Origin: 67-14 sp020438345
GTDB taxonomy: Bacteria; Actinomycetota; Thermoleophilia; Solirubrobacterales; 70-9
NCBI GenBank assembly: GCA_937872475.1
Contig: CALMSY010000011.1
Coordinates: 78,520-142,519, forward strand
Length of the DNA: 64,000 nucleotides
Reading direction: 5' to 3'
Shown here piece by piece: positions 25,170-33,776 of the stretch. Positions within the stretch are counted from its first letter, which is position 1, and each line of letters opens with the position of its first letter. Under the pieces are notes generated by a model, which was given only the letters and a program-made list of their open reading frames with translations, was not told where the DNA came from and searched no databases. The position numbers were made by a program, and so were the translations under genes.

Positions 25170-25979
25170 CCGGTGGCCGTCCGCCGGTCCTCCCCGGACG
25201 GGACCAATGGCCGAAGCCACCCGGATCGCCTGCACCACCGGGGCGACGTCATGGACCCGGACCATTTCCGCTCCGCCCTCCATTGCAGCGAGACATGCGG
25301 CGATGGTTCCACCAAGGCGACGGGACTCGGGAGCTCCGCCTGCCAGCTTGCCGATGAAGGCTTTGCGTGAAGCCCCGACCAGGACCGGCAGCTTCATCGC
25401 CGCGAACCGTCCGGTCGCCTGAATCAGCTTCAGATTGTGCTCGACCGTCTTCCCGAAACCTATCCCCGGGTCGATCCAGATCCGCTCACGGGCGATCCCC
25501 GCTGCCTCCGCGATCCCCACCTGGACCGCGAGGAACTCCTCGACCTCGTCAACCACGTTCCCGTACCTCGGATCGTTCTGCATCGTCCGGGGGGTTCCGA
25601 GCATGTGCATCAGAATCACTTCCACCCCGCTCCCGGCGCAGACCCCTGCCATGTCGGGGTCACCACGCAGGGCAGTGACGTCGTTCACGATCTTCGCACC
25701 CGCTTTAATGGCAGCCTGGGCGACCTCGGCTTTTGTTGTGTCAATCGAAATGGGTGCCTCACCGGCCAGACCCTCGACCACCGGGATCACCCGCCTGAGT
25801 TCCTCCTGGACGGAGACTTCGTCAGCTCCCGGCCTGGTCGATTCACCGCCGATGTCGAGCACATCAGCTCCGTCCCGGACCAGTTCCAGGCCATGTCCGA
25901 TCGCCCGCTCATGATCAAAGAACTCACCTCCGTCCGAGAAGGAATCCGGGGTCACATTGACAATCCCCATTACTCTCAT
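25167..25979 (-). CDS. folP: Dihydropteroate synthase
   Basis: Joins p-aminobenzoate to dihydropterin pyrophosphate; the sulfonamide target. Starting at the ATG at 25979 gives 270 residues with MGIVNVTPDSFSDGG, DIGGESTRPGA, NDVTALRGD, DPGIGFGKT and the loop GASRKAFIG. A longer frame runs upstream into the amine oxidase but is not DHPS-like. The ATG overlaps the upstream stop as ATGA. Confidence 0.97.
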   Translation of the reverse strand: MRVMGIVNVTPDSFSDGGEFFDHERAIGHGLELVRDGADVLDIGGESTRPGADEVSVQEELRRVIPVVEGLAGEAPISIDTTKAEVAQAAIKAGAKIVNDVTALRGDPDMAGVCAGSGVEVILMHMLGTPRTMQNDPRYGNVVDEVEEFLAVQVGIAEAAGIARERIWIDPGIGFGKTVEHNLKLIQATGRFAAMKLPVLVGASRKAFIGKLAGGAPESRRLGGTIAACLAAMEGGAEMVRVHDVAPVVQAIRVASAIGPVRGGPADGHR

Positions 25980-27382
25980 GCGGGCAGGGCCTCGGCGCCG
26001 ATGACCTCGGTGGCTGCGCGGATGCCGGAGCTGATCGCTCCATCCATGTAGCCGGCCCACCTTGTCGCGGTTTCGGCACCGGCCCAGTGGAGCGGACCTA
26101 CGGGGGCACGCAGCGCCTCGCCGTACATGAGCCAGGCCCCTGGGGGCAGGTATCCGCCGTAGCAGCCGCGGGCGAATTCGTCCGCGGCCCAGGCCTTGTC
26201 CACGAAGCGCTGCGGGGTTGCCGCTTCCGGACCAAAAAGACGAACCAGGCAATCGAGCACGAGCCGCTGACGTTCGGCGGGTGGCAGGTCCGTGGCCTGG
26301 CGGGCCGCGTTGCCTTCAAGGAAGGCGAGCAGCACACCCGGTGTGCCGGAGGGCGGGGAATTGTCAAAAGTGACCGAAACCGGGCCGTCGGCACTGGTCG
26401 CCTGCCCGGAAAGACCGGCATCCCTCCAGAAGGGTTCCGGGTAGATCGCATGACACTTCACCACGGTTCCCTGAACCATTCGCTGGGTCAGACCGTCGCG
26501 CTTCGCCGGCAGGGGCGGGTCGTATTCGAGCCGGCCGGCCAGGGCCGGTGGCAACGTCACGACCGCAGCCCGGGCGGAAACCGTCAGATCATCAGCTTCC
26601 ACCGTGACGGGATGCGGGCCAATCTCGATCGGTGAATCCCCGGTGTCGCCGGGCATCCGTTGCCAGCGGATACGACGGACCGGAAACCCGAGATGAACCG
26701 CGTCGCCGAGTTCAGCGGCCATGCGTTCGGAAATCAGGTGGGAACCACCCAGAACGCGCGAATCCTGCGCCCCGCCTTCAGTGTCGAGAAGAAGATCAAG
26801 CGTGCCGGCCGAGCGGATGTAAAAAAGTGCGTGAAGCAGGGAGACATCCTCCGGCTCAGCTGCCCACACCGCCTCGATCGCCAGACGCAACATGTCACGG
26901 GCCGCAGCGGTCCTCGTGTTCCGGCCCATCCAGGTCGCGAAAGTCTCGGAGTCCCAGGCGGCAAGTTCGGTCTGCGTCCATGGACGGTTCACGTCGATCT
27001 TCTCCGCCATCCGGTTGAGCCGTTTCAGAGCGACACCGACTTCCGCCAGCGAAACCGGATTCACCTTGGGAATCGTCCCCTCATATGAGCGGATCCTCCC
27101 CTTACGTTCGAAAAGGTTCCTCCCGGTGTTCCAGGTCGGGAAGCTTTCCAATCCCAGGTCCCTGATCAGGCCAAGTGCATGGTCCTGGGTCGGCCCGACC
27201 CACTGGCCACCAAGTTCGATGATTTCACCGTCGCCTATCGGCTCGTTCAGGGTTCGGCCACCGACCCTTTCACGGGCTTCGATCACCGTCGCGTCAACCC
27301 CGCGGCGCTTCAGTTCCCTGGCCGCGGAGAGACCTGCCAGGCCTGCACCTATGACCACAACGTCGGTTTCGAACGAGTCCAC
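25976..27382 (-). CDS. FAD-dependent monoamine oxidase-family enzyme
   Basis: Flavin amine oxidase of 468 residues. FAD binding is seen in VVIGAGLAGLSAARE with ERVGGRT, and the C-terminal GAETATRWAGYMDGAISSG block is typical. The RGCYGGYLPPG segment aligns with the monoamine oxidase site where a cysteine holds FAD covalently, so Cys407 may do the same. Likely substrates are primary amines or polyamines. It sits directly upstream of folP with an ATGA overlap, in the position where actinobacterial fol clusters often carry folE. Start is GTG; a bidirectional -10 lies 10 nt upstream. Confidence 0.87.
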   Translation of the reverse strand: MDSFETDVVVIGAGLAGLSAARELKRRGVDATVIEARERVGGRTLNEPIGDGEIIELGGQWVGPTQDHALGLIRDLGLESFPTWNTGRNLFERKGRIRSYEGTIPKVNPVSLAEVGVALKRLNRMAEKIDVNRPWTQTELAAWDSETFATWMGRNTRTAAARDMLRLAIEAVWAAEPEDVSLLHALFYIRSAGTLDLLLDTEGGAQDSRVLGGSHLISERMAAELGDAVHLGFPVRRIRWQRMPGDTGDSPIEIGPHPVTVEADDLTVSARAAVVTLPPALAGRLEYDPPLPAKRDGLTQRMVQGTVVKCHAIYPEPFWRDAGLSGQATSADGPVSVTFDNSPPSGTPGVLLAFLEGNAARQATDLPPAERQRLVLDCLVRLFGPEAATPQRFVDKAWAADEFARGCYGGYLPPGAWLMYGEALRAPVGPLHWAGAETATRWAGYMDGAISSGIRAATEVIGAEALPA

Positions 27383-27391
27383 TTGCCTGAA

Positions 27392-27398
27392 TATTCTA
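27392..27398. promoter_or_regulatory. Symmetric bidirectional -10 (TATTCTA)
   Basis: TATTCTA reads TAnnnT on both strands: TATTCT toward the CapA-like gene (ATG at 27413) and TAGAAT toward the amine oxidase (GTG at 27382). Predicted leaders are under about 10 nt both ways. Confidence 0.4.
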
Positions 27399-27412
27399 AG
27401 TCCCTCCCGAAA

Positions 27413-28669
27413 ATGGAAGGTTGGAAGACGGAGTTGAGCCAGGAGGACTCAGGCGGTATCCCGAAGTTGAGGCGGAAGCTGGAATCGGAAAAGAGGCGGA
27501 ACCGCCTTTGGGTACCGGGAGCCGTTGTCCTGGCCGTTGCCGCAGCGATCGCAATCATCGTGGTAGCGGGCCCCGCAGCCGATGATTCAAGCCTGGTCGT
27601 GGCTACGCCTTCCCTCAAGCCGACGCCGGCCAAGGATCCCGTCACCCGGTTCACGGTCTCGACCAGTGGTGACCTTCTGATTCATTCACCGGTCTGGCTG
27701 GATGCCCTGGCCAACGGCGGAGGCGAATATGACTTCGGTCCGATGTTCGAGCCGATCCGTCGTTTCATCAAGGGACCGGCGCTTTCAATCTGCCATGTGG
27801 AGACGCCGATCACGACCGGTGAACCCAGCGGATTTCCGATCTTCAGCGCCCCGTCTGCCCTCGCCGGAGCCATCCGCAAAGCCGGCTGGCGGGCCTGCGA
27901 CACCGCCTCCAACCACTCGGTGGACCAGGCCCAGGTCGGAATCGATGAGACCGGTGAACTGCTCGATCAGGCCGGCGTGGCACATACGGGGTCGTTCTCC
28001 TCTGCCCGTGACCAAAAGCGGACGACAATCATCCGCGCCGGCAGGGCGAAGGTGGGGTTGCTGGCCTATACCGACGCGACCAACGGGTTGCCATTGCCGT
28101 CGCCCTGGTCGGTGAACGTCCTGCCGGCCGCCGAGCCGGCGGCGACAAAGGCCCGGATCGTCGCCCGGGACGCAAGGCGCCTGAAATCAGCCGGGGCCGA
28201 CGCGATTCTCGTCAACATGCAGTGGGGTGACGAAAACTCCACCTCTCCGAATACCGCCCAGAGGGAACTCGCGAGGGCGATCCTCTCAATCGACGAGGTC
28301 GACGCGATCGCCGGACAGGGCCCGCATGTGGTCCAGCCGATCGAAAGGATCGGCGGCAAGTTCGTCGTCTTCAGCGCGGGCAACCTCCTGAGTAACCAGG
28401 GAGCCCACTCCGGACTGCCCGTCGGAACCCAGGACGGGCTGATCGCATTGTTCAGGTTCCGGCTGCAGAAAGGCCAGTCCGAAGTTGAGCGAATCGATTA
28501 TGTGCCTGTCTGGGTAACTCCCTACGGGCACGAAATACTGCCGGCCGGACTGGCCGGCCGAAGCCATCCTGACTATGCGGCGGATCTGGCTGCTTCCTGG
28601 CAGAGAACCGTTGACACCGCAGGTATCGGCGGCCGGATCAAACCCGTTCCACGCAAGCCACGCAGCTAG
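27413..28669 (+). CDS. Membrane-anchored CapA/PgsA-like metallophosphatase-fold protein
   Basis: Protein of about 418 residues of the PGA_cap family, named for the poly-gamma-glutamate capsule protein CapA. A charged N-terminus is followed by one transmembrane segment (about 35-53) and a proline-rich linker. The fold starts at STSGDLLIH, continues with CHVETPI and a TASNHSVDQAQVGIDET motif with the typical asparagine-histidine, and NMQWGDE and GQGPHVVQP complete the likely metal site. No capsule synthase gene is nearby, so a role in wall or polymer metabolism is inferred only. The start is the most likely ATG; a TTG nearer the membrane segment is possible. Confidence 0.8.
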   Translation: MEGWKTELSQEDSGGIPKLRRKLESEKRRNRLWVPGAVVLAVAAAIAIIVVAGPAADDSSLVVATPSLKPTPAKDPVTRFTVSTSGDLLIHSPVWLDALANGGGEYDFGPMFEPIRRFIKGPALSICHVETPITTGEPSGFPIFSAPSALAGAIRKAGWRACDTASNHSVDQAQVGIDETGELLDQAGVAHTGSFSSARDQKRTTIIRAGRAKVGLLAYTDATNGLPLPSPWSVNVLPAAEPAATKARIVARDARRLKSAGADAILVNMQWGDENSTSPNTAQRELARAILSIDEVDAIAGQGPHVVQPIERIGGKFVVFSAGNLLSNQGAHSGLPVGTQDGLIALFRFRLQKGQSEVERIDYVPVWVTPYGHEILPAGLAGRSHPDYAADLAASWQRTVDTAGIGGRIKPVPRKPRS

Positions 28670-28719
28670 ATCTCCCAGCCGGTGCGTCCCGGAGCCAGAG
28701 GCCTTCACTTGATGGTGGC

Positions 28720-28751
28720 AGGGCCGTGCGCCGGACCGGCCTCACGGCCCT
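28720..28751. terminator. Hairpin between convergent capA-like and ftsH genes
   Basis: AGGGCCGTG and CACGGCCCT form a 9-bp stem; the 14-nt interior contains a further CCGG-A-CCGG dyad. No T tract, as is common in high-GC genomes. Confidence 0.5.
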
Positions 28752-28768
28752 AACGGCCCCTTCGGCCG

Positions 28769-30772
28769 CTACTCCTGGTCGGAACGGAGGTCTGTCATGC
28801 CACCGGCATAGCCAGGGCGTGGCGGACCCGGTGCGGGATCAGTGGTCGAGTCGGTCGGAGGCGTATGCACCGGCTCCGGCTCCGAGGGATAGTCCGGCTC
28901 GCTGTTTTCTTCACCCGGCGGGAATACCTCTTCTTCGCTGGCACCCTCAAGCAGAGCGACGAACTCATCAGCGTCAATGGTCTCCCGAACCAGCAGGATC
29001 TCCGAGATCCGTTCCAGGTCCTCGCGACGCTCGTCGAGAATGTCGCGGGCAGTCTGATGGGCATTTTCGACGATCCTGCGGATCTCGTCGTCGATCTCGC
29101 GGGCAATCTCATCCGAGTAGTCGGGTTCCGAGCCCATTTCCCGGCCAAGGAAGGGCTGTCCACGGTCATGTCCGAAAACCCGGGGGCCCAGACGTTCAGA
29201 CATTCCGAAGCGCATCACCATCTGCTTGGCCGTGGCCGTGACTTTCTCGAGGTCATTCGAGGCGCCAGTGGTCACCTCGTTGAAAACCAGCTCCTCGGCA
29301 GCGCGGCCACCGAGAGTCATCGCCATCGTTTCGGAAAGCTCCGCCCTGGAGGTGAGGAACTTGTCTTCAGCCGGGAGTGAAATCGTGTACCCGAGTGCCT
29401 GCCCGCGACTGATCACGGAGACCTTGTGCACCGGGTCGCAGTTCGGCAGCAGGTGACCGACGATCGCGTGCCCCATCTCGTGGTAGGCGGTGATCTTTCG
29501 TTCCTTCTCCGACATGATCCGGGTCTTCTTCTCCGGGCCGGCGATCACGCGCATGATTCCTTCTTCAAGTTCGTGCTGGGTGATCTCGCGCTTGCTCGAA
29601 CGCGCGGTGAGCAAAGCCGCCTCGTTGATCAGGTTGGAGAGATCCGCCCCGGTGAAGCCGGGTGTCTGGCCAGCCAGTGCGTCGAGGTCGATTTCTCCCG
29701 CCAGTGGCTTGCCACGCGAATGAACTTCGAGAATCTTCTTGCGACCGGCCCGGTCCGGGCGGTCAACCGCGACCTGACGGTCGAAACGGCCAGGCCTGAG
29801 CAGCGCCGGGTCAAGAATGTCAGGCCGGTTGGTAGCCGCGATCAGGATGATGTTGTCTTTGACCTCGAAACCGTCCATTTCGACCAGCAGCTGGTTGAGA
29901 GTCTGTTCGCGCTCGTCATGACCGCCGCCCATTCCGGCGCCGCGATGGCGACCGACAGCATCGATCTCGTCCATGAAGATGATGCAAGGGGAGTTCTGCT
30001 TCGCCTGTTCGAAGAGGTCACGGACCCGGCTGGCACCGACGCCGACGAACATTTCAACGAAATCCGACCCGGAAATCGAGAAGAACGGCACCCCGGCCTC
30101 TCCGGCCACCGCCCTCGCGAGCAACGTCTTGCCCGTGCCGGGAGGGCCATAAAGCAGCACACCCTTGGGAATTCTCGCCCCAAGTGACTGGAATTTCTTC
30201 GGGGTCTGGAGGAATTCCTTGATCTCATGGAGTTCCTGCACAGCTTCGTCTGCGCCCGCCACATCCTTGAAGTTGATCTTCGGTGCGTCGACTGCCATTT
30301 TCTTGGCTTTCGACTTCCCGAAACTCATTACCCGGGACCCGCCGCCCTGCATCTGGTTCATCAGGAAAATCCAGAACCCGAAGAAGAGAAGGAAGGGAAG
30401 GATGTAGGTGAGCATGGAAAGCAGGCTGCTGCCGCCTGTGCCTTTGACGGTGGTCGCGACATCACCCTCACGGAGCTGGTTGATCAGGCTCTGTTCGGTG
30501 TTCGGCGGGTAGCCCGTTTCGAACTTCTCGCCTTCGCTGTCAGAACCATCAGCGGCTTTCTCAGTGACGTCAAGCGAATTGTTCTTCGTATTGACGGTGA
30601 CTGATTCAACCTCACCCTTGTCAACCATGGTGAGGAATTCGTTGTAAGTCGGCGGCTTTTCACCACTGTCAGGGCTGATCACACGCTGGGCTACGAACGC
30701 CAGAATGACTACCAGCAGGATGGGGAATGCCGCGCTCTTGAAGAACCGTTTCAAATTAAGGTCGCTTTCCAA
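28769..30772 (-). CDS. ftsH: ATP-dependent zinc metalloprotease FtsH
   Basis: Membrane-bound AAA protease for quality control of membrane and regulatory proteins. The 667 residues show an N-terminal helix (about 15-31), a periplasmic domain, a second helix (about 116-138), Walker A GPPGTGKT, Walker B IIFMDEID, the SRH ATNRPDILDPALLRPGRFDRQ and the zinc site HEMGH, plus a proline-rich acidic tail. The apparent start is TTG at 30772 with no good Shine-Dalgarno; a small hairpin sits just upstream. It is next to hpt as in most actinobacteria. Confidence 0.97.
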   Translation of the reverse strand: MESDLNLKRFFKSAAFPILLVVILAFVAQRVISPDSGEKPPTYNEFLTMVDKGEVESVTVNTKNNSLDVTEKAADGSDSEGEKFETGYPPNTEQSLINQLREGDVATTVKGTGGSSLLSMLTYILPFLLFFGFWIFLMNQMQGGGSRVMSFGKSKAKKMAVDAPKINFKDVAGADEAVQELHEIKEFLQTPKKFQSLGARIPKGVLLYGPPGTGKTLLARAVAGEAGVPFFSISGSDFVEMFVGVGASRVRDLFEQAKQNSPCIIFMDEIDAVGRHRGAGMGGGHDEREQTLNQLLVEMDGFEVKDNIILIAATNRPDILDPALLRPGRFDRQVAVDRPDRAGRKKILEVHSRGKPLAGEIDLDALAGQTPGFTGADLSNLINEAALLTARSSKREITQHELEEGIMRVIAGPEKKTRIMSEKERKITAYHEMGHAIVGHLLPNCDPVHKVSVISRGQALGYTISLPAEDKFLTSRAELSETMAMTLGGRAAEELVFNEVTTGASNDLEKVTATAKQMVMRFGMSERLGPRVFGHDRGQPFLGREMGSEPDYSDEIAREIDDEIRRIVENAHQTARDILDERREDLERISEILLVRETIDADEFVALLEGASEEEVFPPGEENSEPDYPSEPEPVHTPPTDSTTDPAPGPPRPGYAGGMTDLRSDQE

Positions 30773-30779
30773 GGCCTAT

Positions 30780-30796
30780 GACGGGCATTTCCCGTC
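30780..30796 (-). promoter_or_regulatory. Hairpin directly upstream of the ftsH start
   Basis: GACGGG-AAATG-CCCGTC forms a 6-bp stem ending 7 nt before the TTG start, where the ribosome would land. A possible -10 TAGTCT lies at 30813-30818, which would put this hairpin in the leader. Confidence 0.35.
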
Positions 30797-30871
30797 CTGA
30801 GGCCGAATCGTCAGACTAGCAGGGAGAACCCATCAGACGGCTACGGAGAGCGGTGCCAGAGTGAGATTTTT

Positions 30872-31435
30872 TCAACGATCAGGGACCGCATCCTCGGGCA
30901 GCAGGGCCACATGGTCCAGATTGCGGTAGCGCTGCGCGAAGTCCAGGCCGTATCCGACCACGAACTCGTTGGGAATCTCGAAACCCGTGTAGCGAATCGG
31001 CACGTCGACCCGGCGACGCTCCGGCTTGGTCAGGAGCGCGCAAACCTCGAGTGAAGCGGGATCCCGGGCCCGAAGGTTCCGCATCAGATAGTTCAGGGTC
31101 AGTCCGGAATCGACGATGTCCTCCACGACCAGTACGTCCCGGCCTTCGATTGAATCGTCGAGGTCCTTGAGGATTCGCACCACGCCGGAGGAATCCCGGC
31201 TGGATCCGTAACTGGAAACAGCCATGAAGTCGATTTCGCAAGGCACGCTCAGGTTGCGGAGCAAGTCGGCGATGAACACGACAGCTCCTCGCAGCACTCC
31301 GACCATCACGAGGTCCTTGCCCGCATAGTCACGACTGACCTTGGCACCGATTTCGGAAACCTTGTTCTGCAGATCCTCTGCGGAGATCAGCACTCTGCCC
31401 ACGGAGGCGAGCTCGTTCGGAGGCGTGGCAGCCAT
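30872..31435 (-). CDS. hpt: Hypoxanthine phosphoribosyltransferase
   Basis: Purine salvage enzyme making IMP or GMP from base and PRPP. From the ATG at 31435 it has 187 residues, the usual size. GVLRGAVVF is the first loop, VVEDIVDSGLTL the PRPP-binding motif and VGYGLDFAQRYRNL the family C-terminal signature. The frame stays open far upstream but that part is not conserved and would collide with the divergent collagen-like gene. TAGACT lies 7 nt before the ATG, with no Shine-Dalgarno. Confidence 0.96.
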   Translation of the reverse strand: MAATPPNELASVGRVLISAEDLQNKVSEIGAKVSRDYAGKDLVMVGVLRGAVVFIADLLRNLSVPCEIDFMAVSSYGSSRDSSGVVRILKDLDDSIEGRDVLVVEDIVDSGLTLNYLMRNLRARDPASLEVCALLTKPERRRVDVPIRYTGFEIPNEFVVGYGLDFAQRYRNLDHVALLPEDAVPDR

Positions 31436-31442
31436 TGCCGCC

Positions 31443-31448
31443 AGTCTA
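31443..31448 (-). promoter_or_regulatory. Putative -10 TAGACT of hpt (leaderless)
   Basis: TAGACT, 7 nt before the hpt ATG. Confidence 0.5.
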
Positions 31449-31631
31449 GAACCAAGTGATGCCAGAAGCGGCGGTGCCTGACTGATAAAGGTGGAAAGCG
31501 TGTTGGCATCACGCCGAAGCGGGCTGTAGCATCCTCTCCACAATGAGCGCATGGAGGGGCTGACTCGCGGGTGAACTGAGAAGGCGTTTCCTTGAAGCTC
31601 CTGTCCGCCAAATTCATTCGTAGGGAGAAAT

Positions 31632-32219
31632 ATGAAGTCAAGGTCTCTGGTCGTGCTCTGCTCGTTTGTGGCCGGTCTGGTCGGTGTGATCGTCGGGTCA
31701 GTCATCGCGAGTGCGGGGAATTCGCAGGTTGGTTCCAGTGCTGTCTCAGCGCCCGATTCGGCTCTGGTCGCGCAGGTGAGCAAGAAGAAGAAGAACAAGA
31801 AGCGCGGACCCAGGGGCCATCAGGGCGTTCCCGGTCCGGCCGGTCCAGCCGGTCCCGCTGGCCCTCAAGGTCCGGCAGGCCCTCCCGGCATGGGACTCAA
31901 CTTCAACCGTGCCTTGACCGCCAACACGATTTCCGAAATCACGCTCGGTAATTTCACACTCACCGCCTCGGCTGATGCCAATGGCAACTGCGTGAACATC
32001 AGGATCCGCGCCAATGCCAAGGATTCCCGGCTTTCGGTCGGTTCCGGTGGAGTCTTCAGCTCCCTCTTGAACAACACCAACGCGTCAGTGCAGTCCGGTG
32101 ACACCTCCCAGATGTTCACGGCGGTGACAGAAGATGGCACCAGCACAATGTCCGGCATCGTCGGCCGCGCCTCGGTCGGTGGCCGCTGCTACGTCTCGGG
32201 ATACGTAACCGGCGTCTAG
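31632..32219 (+). CDS. Exported protein with a short collagen-like segment
   Basis: Protein of 195 residues. A hydrophobic N-terminus (about 6-28) acts as signal or anchor; a lysine-rich patch (KKKKNKKR) then leads into about nine Gly-X-Y triplets, several GPA/GPP, near residues 59-86. The rest is a serine/threonine/asparagine-rich beta domain with two cysteines. Such architecture is common in secreted collagen-like bacterial proteins that trimerise; function unknown. The ATG has GGGAG 4 nt upstream, so unlike its neighbours it is leadered. It is inserted between hpt and tilS on the opposite strand. Confidence 0.8.
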   Translation: MKSRSLVVLCSFVAGLVGVIVGSVIASAGNSQVGSSAVSAPDSALVAQVSKKKKNKKRGPRGHQGVPGPAGPAGPAGPQGPAGPPGMGLNFNRALTANTISEITLGNFTLTASADANGNCVNIRIRANAKDSRLSVGSGGVFSSLLNNTNASVQSGDTSQMFTAVTEDGTSTMSGIVGRASVGGRCYVSGYVTGV

Positions 32220-32236
32220 CCAAATCCCCTGATACA

Positions 32237-32274
32237 CGAGACCGGGCCGCCCGTCACCGGGCGGCCCGGTCTCG
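32237..32274. terminator. Strong terminator hairpin between convergent genes
   Basis: A perfect 17-bp stem (32237-32253 with 32258-32274), loop TCAC, 17 nt past the collagen-like gene stop. Only a short GTTC follows, so it may act as a bidirectional hairpin terminator for this gene and tilS. Confidence 0.8.
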
Positions 32275-32339
32275 TTCAGGGCCAGATCGTGAAGTAGGTG
32301 GAGGGCCGGCCCAATGCCGGGGACCGGTTCGTCCGACGG

Positions 32340-33776
32340 CTACTTTCCGAAAGGGGCACGGGCGTAGAGGTGAAGGACCGGCGTGTCCGGTGCCTGGATC
32401 AGCAGGTGCTTCGAGCGAACCAGGCCCGGCACCCAGAGGACAGTCTCTCCGATCGCCAGGACCGGCCAGCTGCGGCGGCGAGACGCCGGAACGAGGGCGT
32501 CGGTGAATACGTCCTGGAGTTTCTTGCGGCCGCTCATCCCCAGAGGCTCGACCCGGTCCCCGTGCTGCCAGGGACGAAGTGCCAGCAACAGGTCATCGGG
32601 GCTCGGGGGAGCCTCGGACAGCCACATCCGGAGTTCCCGCTCGCCGAAGAAGGCGGACCAGGGATCACCGAATTGACCTCTTGCACCGGCTTCGTCTGTT
32701 GTCCGGGACTCGACCTCCCAGTCACCAAATCTCGCTATCCCGCTTTCGAGACTCACCGGAACCGGCAGTGGGATTTCTTCAATGCCGGTACCAACACCCG
32801 GCACCACAAGAACCCGGCCCTGTTCGATCACGAAACGGTCCCCCCCACCCAGATCAAGCTCCCCGCCCTCCGGGTCGGCCAGAAGCTGTTCGGCCGATGA
32901 CGCCAGTTCCCGGGGCATCGCCACCGGACGACCCAGCTCCCGTTCGGCCAGATGCCTGAGGATGCGGCGCCGGACCGCGGGATGCCGACGGTCAAGGATC
33001 GCACCCTCCAGGCCGGATTCCGGGGAAAAGGCTGCGCTCTCAAGTGCCGCCTTCGCTAATTCGGCGAGTGCGTCCTCGTCTTCCTCGAGTTCAGCCCGGG
33101 TGCGAGCGATGTTCAACCCGGCAGCCGGGTTGACCTTTCCGAGGTCCTGAAGTACTCCGTGGCGGATCCGGTTTCGGGCGAAGCGCAGATCGTCGTTTGT
33201 GGAATCTTCGGCCCAGGGAGTCACATCTTCAAGCATCTGCCTGATCGTTCCGCGATCGAGACCGAGCAAGGGCCGAATGATCCTGCCGGAACGGGGTGGC
33301 ATGGCCAGAAGCGCCCTGACCCCGGGAGAAGACGCGAGCCGGTAGAGAAATGTCTCGGCCTGATCGGTCCGGTTATGGCCAATCGCGATCCAGTCGAAGT
33401 TCCACTCCGAACGAACCCTCTCGGCCTCTTCCAGGCGGACCGAGCGGGCCCAGGCCTGGATGTTCCCCGCCGGTTCACCGGCCCGGTGAACGAGCAGCTC
33501 GATACCAAGCTGACCGCAGATCTCACGAACCAGTGCCTCATCAGAGCCGGCTTCATCCCGCAGCCCGTAGTTGACATGAAGGGCAACAAGCCGATCCGGC
33601 CCGAGAATGTGCCAGAGCCCGGTCAGAAGCGCCACAGAATCAGCGCCGCCTGAAACGAGTACGACTCCCCTGTCGCCGCCCCCGACCAGTTCAGAATCTT
33701 CGATTGCTCCTGCGATCACGGAGACCGGCTTGCCGCGGAACTGTTCGAAGTTGAACTCGCGGTCAGCTGCGGGCAC
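32340..33776 (-). CDS. tilS: tRNA(Ile)-lysidine synthetase
   Basis: Modifies C34 of the AUA-decoding tRNA-Ile to lysidine. The 478 residues carry the PP-loop SGGADSVALL near residue 42, the GHNRTDQAETFLYRL block and the C-terminal TilS domain. The GTG start lies 14 bp inside the upstream cyclase gene, so the two are likely co-translated. An internal GTG about 18 codons in is an alternative start. Adjacent to hpt-ftsH in the common tilS-hpt-ftsH order, interrupted here by the collagen-like gene. Confidence 0.95.
   Translation of the reverse strand: MPAADREFNFEQFRGKPVSVIAGAIEDSELVGGGDRGVVLVSGGADSVALLTGLWHILGPDRLVALHVNYGLRDEAGSDEALVREICGQLGIELLVHRAGEPAGNIQAWARSVRLEEAERVRSEWNFDWIAIGHNRTDQAETFLYRLASSPGVRALLAMPPRSGRIIRPLLGLDRGTIRQMLEDVTPWAEDSTNDDLRFARNRIRHGVLQDLGKVNPAAGLNIARTRAELEEDEDALAELAKAALESAAFSPESGLEGAILDRRHPAVRRRILRHLAERELGRPVAMPRELASSAEQLLADPEGGELDLGGGDRFVIEQGRVLVVPGVGTGIEEIPLPVPVSLESGIARFGDWEVESRTTDEAGARGQFGDPWSAFFGERELRMWLSEAPPSPDDLLLALRPWQHGDRVEPLGMSGRKKLQDVFTDALVPASRRRSWPVLAIGETVLWVPGLVRSKHLLIQAPDTPVLHLYARAPFGK

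Noticed and set aside
29426..30187. Long plus-strand open frame opposite ftsH
   Set aside because: Complementary to the conserved FtsH AAA domain; no independent protein features.
31436..31798. N-terminal extension of Hpt over the collagen-like gene's upstream region
   Set aside because: No homology to phosphoribosyltransferases; the TAGACT hexamer and family length support the ATG at 31435.
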